From an uncultured Lachnospiraceae bacterium (lineage in GTDB: Bacteria; Bacillota; Clostridia; Lachnospirales; Lachnospiraceae): a stretch of 62,132 nt of DNA. Below the pieces are notes generated by a model. The model had not been told where the DNA came from and did no database searches. It saw only the letters and a program-made list of their open reading frames with translations. The position numbers and the translations under genes were made by a program. Below, piece after piece: positions 45,100 to 53,654 of the stretch (positions within the stretch are counted from its first letter, which is position 1; each line of letters begins with the position of its first letter). Location: assembly GCA_902775555.1 (NCBI GenBank), contig CACYMQ010000018.1, forward strand, positions 1 to 62,132, written 5' to 3'.

Positions 45100-47151
45100 A
45101 TGTCAGGTAGCAGAGGAGTACGGAGTAAAATCAAATATCTGATCCTGGTTCCGATCTTGCTGGCTGTGGCCCTTCTGGCCATCTGCATCATGAATTTCGG
45201 GATAGAGTCCAGGGAGGCCGTGATCACCATTATCGTTGTGGCGGTCTATATCCTTGTGGTCATAGTGGCCTACCTTCGCCTGGCACCCATGGTCAAGGCT
45301 ACCATGGTGGACTATTCCCTGGAACAGGGTAAGGTACAAAAAGAGCTTCTTCACGGACTTGCAGTGCCCTATGCGCTTCTGGACACAGACGGCAAGGTGC
45401 TTTGGGCCAATGCCATGTTCTATAAGACCATCGGAGTCAATGAGAAGAAATTTCTCCAACGGAAGATCGACAGTTATTTTCCGGAACTGGATCCTGCCCT
45501 TTTCGAAGATGTCGAGGGCGAGTTCAAGATGGATGTCAGATACAATGACCGCCGGTTCAATGCCATGATCCGCAGAGTGGATCTGTCCACCGTATTTGAG
45601 GATAATAAGCAGGAGAAGAAGGGGGATGACGTGGTCATCGTCATGTACCTTTTCGATGTTACGAACGAGCGCCGGCTGGAGAAGGAAGCATACGATCAGA
45701 AGCTTTTTGCGGGTCTTGTCTATATCGATAACTATGATGAGGTTATGAATTCCCTGGAGGAGGTAAAGCACTCCATCCTGACGGCACTTGTGGACCGGAA
45801 GATCAATATGTACCTGTCCAATATCGACGCCATCGTGAAGCACCTGGAGAATGACAAGTATCTCTTCGTCTTTCGTCAGAAGTACATCAAGACCCTGCAG
45901 GATGACAGGTTCTCCCTGTTGGATGCGGTAAAGAATCTGAACGTGGGAAATGAGATCCCCATGACGCTTTCCATCGGTATCGGTGCGGGAAATGAAAGCT
46001 TCACGGATGCATTTGAAAATGCGAAGATCGCCATCGGTCTGGCACTCGGACGAGGCGGGGATCAGGTGGCACTGAAAAACGGGGAACAGGTAACCTACTT
46101 CGGCGGCAAGAGCGCCGGAACAGAGAAGACCACCCGTGTGAAGGCCCGGGTTAAGGCACAGGCCTTTGAAGAACTGTTGGAGAACAAGGAACGCGTCATC
46201 ATTATGGCACATAAACGTCCGGATGCGGATGCCTTCGGGTCGGCAGTGGGGATCTATCGCCTGGTGACGACGCTCGGAAGAAAGGCATTTATCGTTCTGG
46301 ATGAGGATACGGAAGCGATCCGTCCTCTGGTCAACAGTTTTAAAGGCAACAATTTCTATGGAGACATGATCATTTCCAGCGGACGTGCCCTCAGTATGGT
46401 GGATGCAAATACCATGCTGGTGGTCTGCGATGTCAACCGTCCCAGCATGACGGAGTGTGAGGAGCTGCTTTCCCTGGTATCCACTGTCGTTGTATTCGAT
46501 CATCACAGACAGTCGCATGAGCCGATCGAGAATGCAACGCTGTCCTACATCGAGCCTTTTGCGTCTTCCGCCTGTGAGATGATCACGGAAATGTTCCAGT
46601 ACATTTCCGTAAAGCCGAAGATCCGTCCGGTGGAAGCAGATGCCATGTATTCCGGTATCCTGATCGATACGGATAACTTCCTGAATAAGACGGGAGTCCG
46701 GACATTTGAAGCGGCTTCCTATCTTCGGAAGAGCGGTGCGGATATCACCCGGGTCCGGAAGATGTTCCGCAGTTCCCTGGAGTCCATGAAGGAACGGGCA
46801 CAGGGTATCAGCAATGCGGAGATGTATATGGGTTGTTTTGCCATTTCCTATGTGACGGCGGATCCGGATTCGAAGGATGCACCCACCGTTCCCGTGGCAA
46901 AGGCGGCAAATGAACTGCTGAATGTAGAGAATGTCAAAGCATCCTTCGTTGTAACGGAAGCGGAGAACGGGACTCTGTATGTGTCGGCCCGTTCCATCGG
47001 TGATGTAAATGTCCAACTGGTCATGGAACGCTTCAACGGCGGCGGACATGCCAATGTGGCAGGCGCCCAGCTTCCGGGTGTGACAAAGGAGGATTTTTTC
47101 CAGGAGCTTCGCCGTACCCTGAAAGAGATGACGGCGGAAGGAAGTATTTAA
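45100..47151 (+). CDS. gdpP: Cyclic-di-AMP phosphodiesterase GdpP
   Basis: This 683-residue membrane enzyme hydrolyses c-di-AMP to pApA. Two N-terminal membrane helices (about 12-32 and 40-60) are followed by a PAS-like domain (ALLDTDGKVLWANAMF), a degenerate GGDEF domain (LVYIDNYDEVMNSL, ending GRGGDQVALK), and the DHH-DHHA1 catalytic part. That part has AHKRPDADAFGSA, CDVNRPS, FDHHRQ and a terminal FNGGGHANVAGAQL. The order matches the Firmicutes family exactly. It precedes rplI and dnaB, the classic gdpP-rplI-dnaB order. Confidence 0.97.
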   Translation: MSGSRGVRSKIKYLILVPILLAVALLAICIMNFGIESREAVITIIVVAVYILVVIVAYLRLAPMVKATMVDYSLEQGKVQKELLHGLAVPYALLDTDGKVLWANAMFYKTIGVNEKKFLQRKIDSYFPELDPALFEDVEGEFKMDVRYNDRRFNAMIRRVDLSTVFEDNKQEKKGDDVVIVMYLFDVTNERRLEKEAYDQKLFAGLVYIDNYDEVMNSLEEVKHSILTALVDRKINMYLSNIDAIVKHLENDKYLFVFRQKYIKTLQDDRFSLLDAVKNLNVGNEIPMTLSIGIGAGNESFTDAFENAKIAIGLALGRGGDQVALKNGEQVTYFGGKSAGTEKTTRVKARVKAQAFEELLENKERVIIMAHKRPDADAFGSAVGIYRLVTTLGRKAFIVLDEDTEAIRPLVNSFKGNNFYGDMIISSGRALSMVDANTMLVVCDVNRPSMTECEELLSLVSTVVVFDHHRQSHEPIENATLSYIEPFASSACEMITEMFQYISVKPKIRPVEADAMYSGILIDTDNFLNKTGVRTFEAASYLRKSGADITRVRKMFRSSLESMKERAQGISNAEMYMGCFAISYVTADPDSKDAPTVPVAKAANELLNVENVKASFVVTEAENGTLYVSARSIGDVNVQLVMERFNGGGHANVAGAQLPGVTKEDFFQELRRTLKEMTAEGSI

Positions 47152-47169
47152 TAAAAGGATGGTAAAAAA

Positions 47170-47619
47170 ATGAAGGTTATTTTATTACAGGATGTAAAAT
47201 CTCTCGGAAAAAAGGGAGAGATCGTAGAAGTTAATCCGGGTTATGCAAGAAACTTCGTCCTTCCCAAGAAGTTGGGAGTAGAGGCAACACCCAAGAATCT
47301 GAATGATCTGAAGCTGAAGAATCAGAATGATGCAAAGGTGGCGGCAGAGAATCTGGCAGAGGCAAAGGCTCTGGCGGAGAAGATCGGTGCCTCCTCCGTA
47401 ACGGCGGAAATGAAGATGGGAGAAGGCGGAAAGGCCTTCGGATCCATTTCCTCCAAGGAGATCGCGGAACTGATGAAGAAACAGCTGGGTCTCAACATTG
47501 ACAAGAAGAAGATCCAGGTGAAGGATCCCATCAAGGCGCTGGGGACCTACAGGGTTCAGATCAAACTTCATCCGGAAGTAACGGCTGAGCTTCCTGTAAA
47601 TGTGAAGGAACAGGGATGA
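47170..47619 (+). CDS. rplI: 50S ribosomal protein L9
   Basis: This 149-residue protein binds 23S rRNA at the L1 stalk base. The N-terminal [17 protein letters not shown] and [13 protein letters not shown] are the family signature; the long helix and C-terminal domain ([15 protein letters not shown]) follow. The gene lies 18 bases after gdpP and 9 before dnaB, so the three are probably one operon. Confidence 0.97.
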   Translation: MKVILLQDVKSLGKKGEIVEVNPGYARNFVLPKKLGVEATPKNLNDLKLKNQNDAKVAAENLAEAKALAEKIGASSVTAEMKMGEGGKAFGSISSKEIAELMKKQLGLNIDKKKIQVKDPIKALGTYRVQIKLHPEVTAELPVNVKEQG

Positions 47620-47628
47620 TCAAAGCTT

Positions 47629-48969
47629 ATGGCAGATACAGATGGTGTTGTAAAAAGAATAATGCCCCACGATAATCTGGCGGAGCGGAGTGTCATAGGT
47701 TCCATGCTGATGGATGCGGATGCGGTATCCGAGGTTAGCAGTCTTTTGGATAAGGAAGATTTCTATAATGCCCAGTACGGGATCCTTTTTGAAGCGATCG
47801 CAGGTCTGCATGAGGAAGGAAAGGCAGTGGATGAGGTGATCCTTGCGGAAAGGCTCAGATCCATGGGAGCACCGGAGACTCTGTATGATATGAGTTATCT
47901 GGGGGATATCCTGGCTGAGCAGCAGACATCGGTCCATGCGGTTGAGTATGCGCAGATCGTAAGGGATAAGTCTGCCATGCGGAAAATGATCCGGACGGCA
48001 GAGAATATCGCAAAGGATTGTTATGAATCCAGGGGAAGCGTGGATGCCATCATGGATCAGGCAGAGGAGAGCATCTTCAATCTGATCCAGAATAAGAATA
48101 AAAACAGGGAATTTGCTTCGATGCAGAGCATCGTGGTGGATGTCATCGATCAGATGGAGGAGGCATCCCGAAGAGACGGGAAGCTCAGTGGGATCCCCAC
48201 GGGGTTCCTGGATCTGGATCAGCAGCTGACAGGTTTACATAAAGGCGAACTTGTGCTGGTTGCCGCGCGCCCTTCCATGGGAAAGACCGCACTGGTCCTG
48301 AATATCGCAAAGCATGTGATCATGAAGGAAAGGATCCCGACGGTGATCTTCTCCCTGGAGATGGACAAGGAGTCGCTGGTCAGCCGTCTGATCGCCATGG
48401 ACGCGATGGTTGATGCGCAGTCGATCCGTACAGGCAATCTGACAGACAGTGACTGGGATAAGATCATAGACAGTACGGAGAAGTTATCCCACGTGCCGCT
48501 TTTCATAGAGGATAATTCTTCCGTGACCATACCGGAGCTTCGTACGAAATGCCGGAAGTTGAAGAAAAATAAACAGCTGGGACTGATCATCGTGGATTAT
48601 CTCCAGCTCATGAATTCCAATAAACCGGTAGAGTCCCGGCAGAACTTTATCGCTGAGGTATCCCGCTCCCTGAAGGGAGTTGCAAGGGAACTGGAGGTGC
48701 CGGTGATCGCGCTTTCCCAGTTGAACCGTGCGGTAGACTCGCGTACAGATCACAGGCCGGTACTGGCCGACCTGCGTGAGTCCGGGTCCATCGAGCAGGA
48801 TGCGGACGTGGTTATGTTCATTTACAGGGATGATTATTACAATAAAGAAGCTTCAGAGAAACCGGGTATTGCCGATATCATCGTGGCCAAGCAGAGAAAC
48901 GGTGCCGTAGGGACCATCGAACTGGTATGGCAGGGAAAATATACCCGCTTTGCAAATAAAGAACACTGA
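47629..48969 (+). CDS. dnaB: Replicative DNA helicase DnaB
   Basis: This 446-residue hexameric helicase unwinds DNA at the fork. The N-terminal DnaB domain (PHDNLAERSVIGSMLMD) is followed by the RecA-like ATPase: Walker A ARPSMGKTALVLN, Walker B LGLIIVDYLQLM, and the later LSQLNRAVDSR and SGSIEQDADVVMF motifs. No intein is present. Its stop is only 3 bases from the stop of the convergent CARF nuclease gene, and no terminator fits between them, so transcripts probably overlap. Confidence 0.97.
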   Translation: MADTDGVVKRIMPHDNLAERSVIGSMLMDADAVSEVSSLLDKEDFYNAQYGILFEAIAGLHEEGKAVDEVILAERLRSMGAPETLYDMSYLGDILAEQQTSVHAVEYAQIVRDKSAMRKMIRTAENIAKDCYESRGSVDAIMDQAEESIFNLIQNKNKNREFASMQSIVVDVIDQMEEASRRDGKLSGIPTGFLDLDQQLTGLHKGELVLVAARPSMGKTALVLNIAKHVIMKERIPTVIFSLEMDKESLVSRLIAMDAMVDAQSIRTGNLTDSDWDKIIDSTEKLSHVPLFIEDNSSVTIPELRTKCRKLKKNKQLGLIIVDYLQLMNSNKPVESRQNFIAEVSRSLKGVARELEVPVIALSQLNRAVDSRTDHRPVLADLRESGSIEQDADVVMFIYRDDYYNKEASEKPGIADIIVAKQRNGAVGTIELVWQGKYTRFANKEH

Positions 48970-48972
48970 GCA

Positions 48973-50175
48973 TCAGGCTCCCTGGATACGCTGGAGTTTC
49001 CGGAGAAGCTGCTCGTCCGACATGGAGTAGAGGTCGTCAATGACCCAGATATGCATATCCTTGGCTCTTTGTTTAAAGAAGGAGGTCCCGCTTGTGGATG
49101 CGTCGCAGGGCGTAGACATGGCGAGGACCTTCTTTGCATATTTACCCCCGAACCGCGATGTGACGGTTTCGAGTTCGTGCAGAGCCTTGGAGTCCGCGCG
49201 GCCGCTCTTACAGGAGATAAATGTGGGAACGGCGGAACGCATCAGGATCACGTCGATTTCATTGATGGTTTCGCTTCTGGGGTGGCCTTCCGTTTCGAAG
49301 GACGGATTTGTGGCTTCACCGTCCCAGTCGATCACGGCTCCGACCACGGCATCCGTGAAGTCCGTGGGTTTACGGGTGGCAACCTCATACACATGAAGCT
49401 CCAGGATATTTCCCGTCTTGGTGACGATCTCCCGGATCTGTTTTGACTTGAAGCGGAAGACGACACGGGAATGCTCATAACGGAAGAAATTCATCATTCC
49501 CGCTTCATTCAGGCGCTGAAGGGTCTGGACTGCATCCCTGAGAGCTGCCTTCGGCATCCGGTAGACACCGTCATCGTCTGCCGGATAATTCTTCACAACC
49601 TCCTCGATCACCGCCAGATGCTTGTTCCAGCTGTGGCGGAGTTCTTTTGCAACCCCCCAGATGATACGGATCTCTTCCCGGAACTGATCTGTAAAGCGCC
49701 AGTTGTTCATCGGAGCACGAAGAACACCGCCGTGGAGAATGATATTCTCGGCGACGGAAATTCTGACGTTGGATTTGCAGGAAACAGGGGCCATGCCCTC
49801 TGAGAAATCCATCTCGGTTCCCGTGTAGGGATCGATCCGGAGTGTCCGGGTCTGACGGCTGGCACTCACATATCCGAAGGCGATCAGGAACATCTCCCCG
49901 CCACCGGTCAGCTCGAAGCGGGCGTCCGGATATTCGATACAGATGTCATCCAGGGTCTGGATGCATAGTTCCAGACTGTCTCTCGGAACTTCGATGAATT
50001 CCAGGACCGTGTCCGGAGAGGTGATGGAAGCAAACTTCCTGAGGCTCTTCATTTTCTTGGTGATCATATTGTGTTTATGACCGAGATATATGATCCTTTC
50101 AGGTTTATACTGCAGCAGGACCATGATATTCTCCAGTGCTTCTTCCGAGAAAAACTCTACAAATACATCTCCCAT
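48973..50175 (-). CDS. Orphan Card1/Can2-like CARF-nuclease (DUF1887-like)
   Basis: The product is 400 residues. The N-terminal ~140 residues look like a CARF Rossmann domain (VFVEFFSEEALENIMVLLQ, PERIIYLGH, GGGEMFLIAFG), which in relatives binds cyclic oligoadenylate. A middle winged-helix-like part (about 165-260) follows. The C-terminal restriction-endonuclease-like part has INEIDVILM and FISCKSG, matching the PD-(D/E)xK layout of Card1; serine replaces the usual glutamate before the CK, which I believe is common in this family. Card1 and Can2 cut DNA and RNA when activated by type III CRISPR signals. No CRISPR array, Cas10 or cyclase lies in this window, so the trigger is unknown. The start has GGAGG upstream. 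Confidence 0.8.
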   Translation of the reverse strand: MGDVFVEFFSEEALENIMVLLQYKPERIIYLGHKHNMITKKMKSLRKFASITSPDTVLEFIEVPRDSLELCIQTLDDICIEYPDARFELTGGGEMFLIAFGYVSASRQTRTLRIDPYTGTEMDFSEGMAPVSCKSNVRISVAENIILHGGVLRAPMNNWRFTDQFREEIRIIWGVAKELRHSWNKHLAVIEEVVKNYPADDDGVYRMPKAALRDAVQTLQRLNEAGMMNFFRYEHSRVVFRFKSKQIREIVTKTGNILELHVYEVATRKPTDFTDAVVGAVIDWDGEATNPSFETEGHPRSETINEIDVILMRSAVPTFISCKSGRADSKALHELETVTSRFGGKYAKKVLAMSTPCDASTSGTSFFKQRAKDMHIWVIDDLYSMSDEQLLRKLQRIQGA

Positions 50176-50236
50176 GCTGTATCCTCCGTTATGATTCCAT
50201 GATTTCCCGGCAGCTGCCCGGGTCAGTGCCGCCCAC

Positions 50237-50286
50237 GCCGGAACCGTACTGGCCGGAACCGTCCGCGCCGGAACTGTCTGTGCCGG
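50237..50286 (+). repeat. Short tandem repeat, 15-base unit
   Basis: Three imperfect copies of GCCGGAACCGTNNNN begin at 50237, 50252 and 50267, followed by a partial fourth. It lies in the gap between the CARF nuclease and dehydrogenase genes, immediately beside repeat copy C. Confidence 0.75.
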
Positions 50287-50288
50287 TT

Positions 50289-50409
50289 AGATTCTTCGCT
50301 TCGCGCTGCCGCTTGGTCGATACTCGGCGCACGTAATGCGTGCCACCGGCACGCGTGCGCCCGCTCAGAATGACATTGTCATCCTGAGGGCTTCAGCCCG
50401 AAGGATCTT
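50289..50409. repeat. REP-like dispersed palindrome, copy C
   Basis: The arms ATTCTTCGCTTCGC and CGCTCAGAATGACA, plus TGTCATCCTGAGGG with AAGGATC, match copies A and B in reversed orientation. A GC-rich hairpin insert (about 50315-50360, with GGCGCACG and GTGCGCC) separates the arms. Confidence 0.78.
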
Positions 50410-50415
50410 TCGCCG

Positions 50416-51153
50416 TCAGTACCATCCGCCGTCGATGCGTATGGAGGCCCCGGTGAGGTAGGAAGGCATCTCCGAAAGCCGCAGGATGGCATCCGCCACT
50501 TCCTTCGGGGTGGCAAAGCGGTCATAAGGGATCTCCTCCGACAGTGCGCTCCGGTCAGCCTCCGTCAGAAGACCGTTCATATCCGTATCTACAACTCCGG
50601 GCTGCAGACAGTTGACTGCGATCCCCGAGGGCGCAAGCTCCTTGGCCAGTGCACGGCTGAAGGCGATCACTCCTCCCTTGGCTGCGCTGTAGGCAACCTC
50701 ACAGGAGGCGCCCACGCTGCCCCAGACGGAGGACAGATTGATGATCCTGCCGTTTTGAGTTGACATAAGATCCGGAATAAATGTGTGACAGGTGTTGTAA
50801 AGGGCCGTCAGGTTGGTTCTGAGGACCCGGTCCCATTCCTCCGGTTGCATATCGATCAGAAGCCCGTGATAGCTGACAGCGGCATTGTTGATCAGAAGCT
50901 GTACGGTCCCGCCGGATCCGTGCAGTTCGCCGGCCAGTTGTTCCACGAAGGAAAGATCTCCGATATCGCCGGTGCGGCAGAGAACTGCCTGCTCAGGATA
51001 ATTGCTCCGGATCTCATTCGCAAGGGCCTGAAGCATTTCTTCATTTTTATAAGCGGTCAGGCAGAGCAGGGGGTATGTGCCGGCTTCGGCCAGCGCCAGT
51101 GCGGTCGCCCGCCCGATCCCCCGGGAAGCTCCGGTGAGTAAAGCTGTTCTCAT
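50416..51153 (-). CDS. Short-chain dehydrogenase/reductase, FabG-like
   Basis: This 245-residue NAD(P)-dependent SDR has the cofactor motif TGASRGIG, the INNAA motif (LLINNAAVSYHG), the catalytic Ser in INLSSVWGS, and the Tyr-x-x-x-Lys in VAYSAAKGG. The C-terminus (PSYLTGASIRIDGGWY) is typical of FabG-like proteins. It stands apart from any fatty-acid gene cluster, so the substrate is unknown. I start at 51153, with AAGGG upstream on the minus strand; an ATG six codons earlier lacks a ribosome site. Confidence 0.9.
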   Translation of the reverse strand: MRTALLTGASRGIGRATALALAEAGTYPLLCLTAYKNEEMLQALANEIRSNYPEQAVLCRTGDIGDLSFVEQLAGELHGSGGTVQLLINNAAVSYHGLLIDMQPEEWDRVLRTNLTALYNTCHTFIPDLMSTQNGRIINLSSVWGSVGASCEVAYSAAKGGVIAFSRALAKELAPSGIAVNCLQPGVVDTDMNGLLTEADRSALSEEIPYDRFATPKEVADAILRLSEMPSYLTGASIRIDGGWY

Positions 51154-51297
51154 ATGCAGGAATCCCTTCATCTCATTTTATAACAGTATTGTATCACATT
51201 TTCGTTTGGATATATACCAACTCATGACAAATATAAAAAGCCCGACAAACATATGTTCGGCCGTAAACCATGTATCATAAAATAGTCTCTCATTTTA

Positions 51298-51326
51298 TTG
51301 AAAACGGAAAAGACATTTGCTATACT
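51298..51326 (+). promoter_or_regulatory. Promoter of the LytR_C protein gene
   Basis: TTGAAA and TATACT are separated by 17 bases, 37 bases upstream of the start codon, with a good AGGAGGGG ribosome site between. Confidence 0.8.
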
Positions 51327-51362
51327 ATGGGTTAGTGATTGGTTACTTAGGAGGGGTGGCGT

Positions 51363-51902
51363 ATGAAGAAGAAACAGAGTGCCTCAGGCATCTTTTTTTC
51401 CATGTTTCTGAGAGCGGTTGTGGTGATCCTTGCGATCGTGATCGTCTGCCTTATCTTCGCTTTAGTCCGTTCCCTGATCCACGGGAAGAGCGAAAAAGAA
51501 GGAACCACGGGAAATACAGGCGTGGTTGCATCGGAGAATCAGTCGGATCCGCTGCTTACTGCGCAGAAGACGGAAGCAACTACGGAGGCTCCGCAGGTGG
51601 ACTTCGGGATCAAGATCGCCGTGCTGAACGGAACGGAGACCAACGGACTTGCAGGCGCCTGGAGAGAGAAGCTGAACGGACAGGGATACACCTCTGTGGA
51701 AGCAGGAAATTATAAGGAGGTTACCGAGAACTCCAAAATCTATGTACTGAAGGAAGGAAAGGGACTTGAACTTTCGGGATATTTCGCAGGCTCCACCGTG
51801 GAAACCGGAAATTTTAATCCGGAGGATACGGATGTGGATATCAAGGACCTGGATGTGATCATAGTTATAGGTACAAAAGACGATATTTTATCGGTAAATT
51901 AA
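51363..51902 (+). CDS. Membrane-anchored protein with LytR_C domain
   Basis: This 179-residue protein has one N-terminal transmembrane helix (about 11-35), a low-complexity Thr/Glu/Ser linker (45-75), and a C-terminal domain with IKIAVLNGTETNGLAG and ISV-type strands. That domain matches the LytR_C domain that follows LytR-CpsA-Psr enzymes. The LCP catalytic domain itself is absent, so it is not a wall-polymer ligase. It probably works at the outer membrane face or in the wall; role unknown. It has its own promoter and terminator. Confidence 0.82.
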   Translation: MKKKQSASGIFFSMFLRAVVVILAIVIVCLIFALVRSLIHGKSEKEGTTGNTGVVASENQSDPLLTAQKTEATTEAPQVDFGIKIAVLNGTETNGLAGAWREKLNGQGYTSVEAGNYKEVTENSKIYVLKEGKGLELSGYFAGSTVETGNFNPEDTDVDIKDLDVIIVIGTKDDILSVN

Positions 51903-51993
51903 AGAAATGACAGCAGGTTGTACAAGATTGACCCCTTGATTTTGTCATCTTGATAAGTGGTTTACATATTTGATGTATTTTTCACAAAGGATG

Positions 51994-52027
51994 GGTGCTT
52001 TTCAAAAGAAGCACCTTCCTTTTTTTG
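51994..52027 (+). terminator. Intrinsic terminator after the LytR_C gene
   Basis: The stem GGTGCTTTT pairs with AGAAGCACC (one G-U), followed by TTCCTTTTTTTG. It lies about 90 bases after the stop. Confidence 0.8.
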
Positions 52028-52201
52028 TTCAAAATGATGGGCGTTATTGGGACGGTGTGCAAGATAGACAAACTTTTTCGGACTTATTTATGCAATTCAC
52101 ATATAGTTTAATAAAAACAAAAAGGTTAATATAGGTAGCAGTGAAAAAACGGAGATAAAACTATCTTAGTAAGTTTATATTATTCTTAGGAGGAAGTAAA
52201 A
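52028..52201 (+). other. AT-rich leader of the ABC ATPase gene
   Basis: The stretch between the preceding terminator and the ATP-binding protein start must hold its promoter. Candidates such as TAGACA-N17-TTATGC are weak and I cannot choose one. A clear AGGAGG lies before the start. No riboswitch motif was recognised. Confidence 0.4.
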
Positions 52202-53314
52202 ATGGCTAGTTTATCACTGAAGAACATTTATAAGATCTACCCGAATGGCTTTAACGCAGTTAAAGACTTCAATCTGGAGATCGCAGACAAGGAGTTCATC
52301 ATTTTCGTTGGACCTTCCGGATGTGGTAAGTCTACAACCCTTCGTATGATCGCAGGACTCGAGGACATCAGTTCCGGTGAGCTGTGGATCGGCGATAAGC
52401 TTGTGAACGCAGTAGAGCCCAAGGATAGAGATATCGCCATGGTATTCCAGAACTACGCTCTGTATCCTCATATGTCCGTATATGACAATATGGCATTTGG
52501 TCTGAAGCTTCGTAAGGTTTCCAAGGAGAAGATCGATAAGTCCGTACATGAGGCAGCTAAGATCCTTGAGATCGAGCACCTGCTGGATCGTAAGCCGAAG
52601 GCTCTTTCCGGTGGTCAGAGACAGCGTGTGGCTATGGGACGTGCCATCGTGCGTGAGCCGAAGGTATTCCTGATGGACGAGCCTCTTTCCAACCTGGATG
52701 CTAAGCTTCGTGTTCAGATGCGTGTCGAGATCTCCAAGCTTCATCAGAGACTGCAGACAACCATCATCTACGTAACACATGACCAGACCGAGGCTATGAC
52801 ACTGGGTACCCGTATCGTAGTTATGAAGGATGGTATCATCCAGCAGGTAGATACACCGCAGAATCTGTACGATCATCCGATCAACCTGTTCGTAGCAGGA
52901 TTCATGGGAATGCCGCCGATGAACTTCATCGACTGCAAGGTGGTTAAGTCCGGAGCAGATGTACTTCTGATGTTCGGTTCTCACTCCATCAAGGTTCCTG
53001 AAGCTAAGGCTAACAAGCTGATCGCAGGCGGATTCATTGACAAGGATGTTGTTCTTGGTATCCGTCCCGAGGATATCCATGATGAGCAGCTCTTCATCGA
53101 GTCCTCACCGGAGTCCGTTATCGATGCACGTATCAATATCTACGAAATGCTTGGTGCTGAAGTATACCTGTACTTCTCCATCGACCAGTTCGATATCACA
53201 GCTCGAGTTAATGCACGTACAACTGCCCGCCCCGGCGACACCGTACAGTTTGCATTCGACCTGTCCAAGATCCACATCTTCGACAAGGAAACTGAACAAA
53301 TTATTGCGAACTGA
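52202..53314 (+). CDS. msmX: Multi-sugar ABC transporter ATPase, MsmX/UgpC type
   Basis: This 370-residue ATPase energises carbohydrate importers of the MalK class. Walker A is GPSGCGKSTT, the Q-loop is VFQNYALYPHM, the signature is LSGGQRQRVAMGRA, Walker B is VFLMDEPLSNLDA and the H-loop is VTHD. The C-terminal regulatory domain (about 240-370) holds LGIRPEDIH, as in MalK-like proteins. No permease or binding-protein gene lies nearby, which fits a shared ATPase serving several sugar transporters. Codon use is strongly biased (TCC, CGT, AAG, GGA), suggesting high expression. Confidence 0.95.
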   Translation: MASLSLKNIYKIYPNGFNAVKDFNLEIADKEFIIFVGPSGCGKSTTLRMIAGLEDISSGELWIGDKLVNAVEPKDRDIAMVFQNYALYPHMSVYDNMAFGLKLRKVSKEKIDKSVHEAAKILEIEHLLDRKPKALSGGQRQRVAMGRAIVREPKVFLMDEPLSNLDAKLRVQMRVEISKLHQRLQTTIIYVTHDQTEAMTLGTRIVVMKDGIIQQVDTPQNLYDHPINLFVAGFMGMPPMNFIDCKVVKSGADVLLMFGSHSIKVPEAKANKLIAGGFIDKDVVLGIRPEDIHDEQLFIESSPESVIDARINIYEMLGAEVYLYFSIDQFDITARVNARTTARPGDTVQFAFDLSKIHIFDKETEQIIAN

Positions 53315-53351
53315 CGCGACAAAAGCCACTATTCGCAGTGAGTACATAGAA

Positions 53352-53391
53352 ACAGGCGGCCGCATGCTTGCATGCAGGGCCGCCTGTTTTT
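53352..53391 (+). terminator. Intrinsic terminator after msmX
   Basis: The stem ACAGGCGGCC / GGCCGCCTGT has a GCATGC-rich loop that can pair with itself, followed by TTTTTAT. It is strong, GC-rich and well placed. Confidence 0.93.
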
Positions 53392-53413
53392 ATGTGATCA
53401 ACCTGCGAAGCAG

Positions 53414-53500
53414 GGGCCTCACGTATCGCCGCGACGTAAAGCCGCGAAGCGGCGACATACGCACGGAGTGCGGATGGGTCGCGGTCGAAACGTGAGGGAC
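53414..53500. repeat. Structured palindromic repeat, copy 1
   Basis: The outer arms CCTCACGT (53417-53424) and ACGTGAGG (53490-53497) continue inward through TCG/CGA and CGCGAC/GTCGCG. Inside are two perfect mini-hairpins with 3-base loops: GCCGC-GAA-GCGGC (53441-53453) and CGCAC-GGA-GTGCG (53460-53472). The whole folds as a three-way junction. Confidence 0.8.
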
Positions 53501-53530
53501 TGTGAATGGTGAGGAGAGAATGAGCGAAGC

Positions 53531-53620
53531 AGTGGCCTCACGCATCGCCTCGGCCATGAGCCGCGAAGCGGCGGCATACGCACGGAGTGCGGATGGGGCG
53601 AGGCCGATGCGTGGGGCTGC
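53531..53620. repeat. Structured palindromic repeat, copy 2
   Basis: The two inner mini-hairpins are identical to those of copy 1, but the outer stem differs: CCTCACGCATCG (53536-53547) pairs with CGATGCGTGGGG (53605-53616), and CCTCG with CGAGG. Changes on one arm are matched on the other, so pairing is kept while sequence changes. Confidence 0.8.
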
Positions 53621-53654
53621 GAATAGTAAAATAGTAAAAATATATGAAATTTCT

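Noticed and set aside
45103-47049. 648-codon minus-strand open frame opposite gdpP
   Set aside because: It is opposite a complete gdpP with all motifs and has no ribosome site or recognisable domain.
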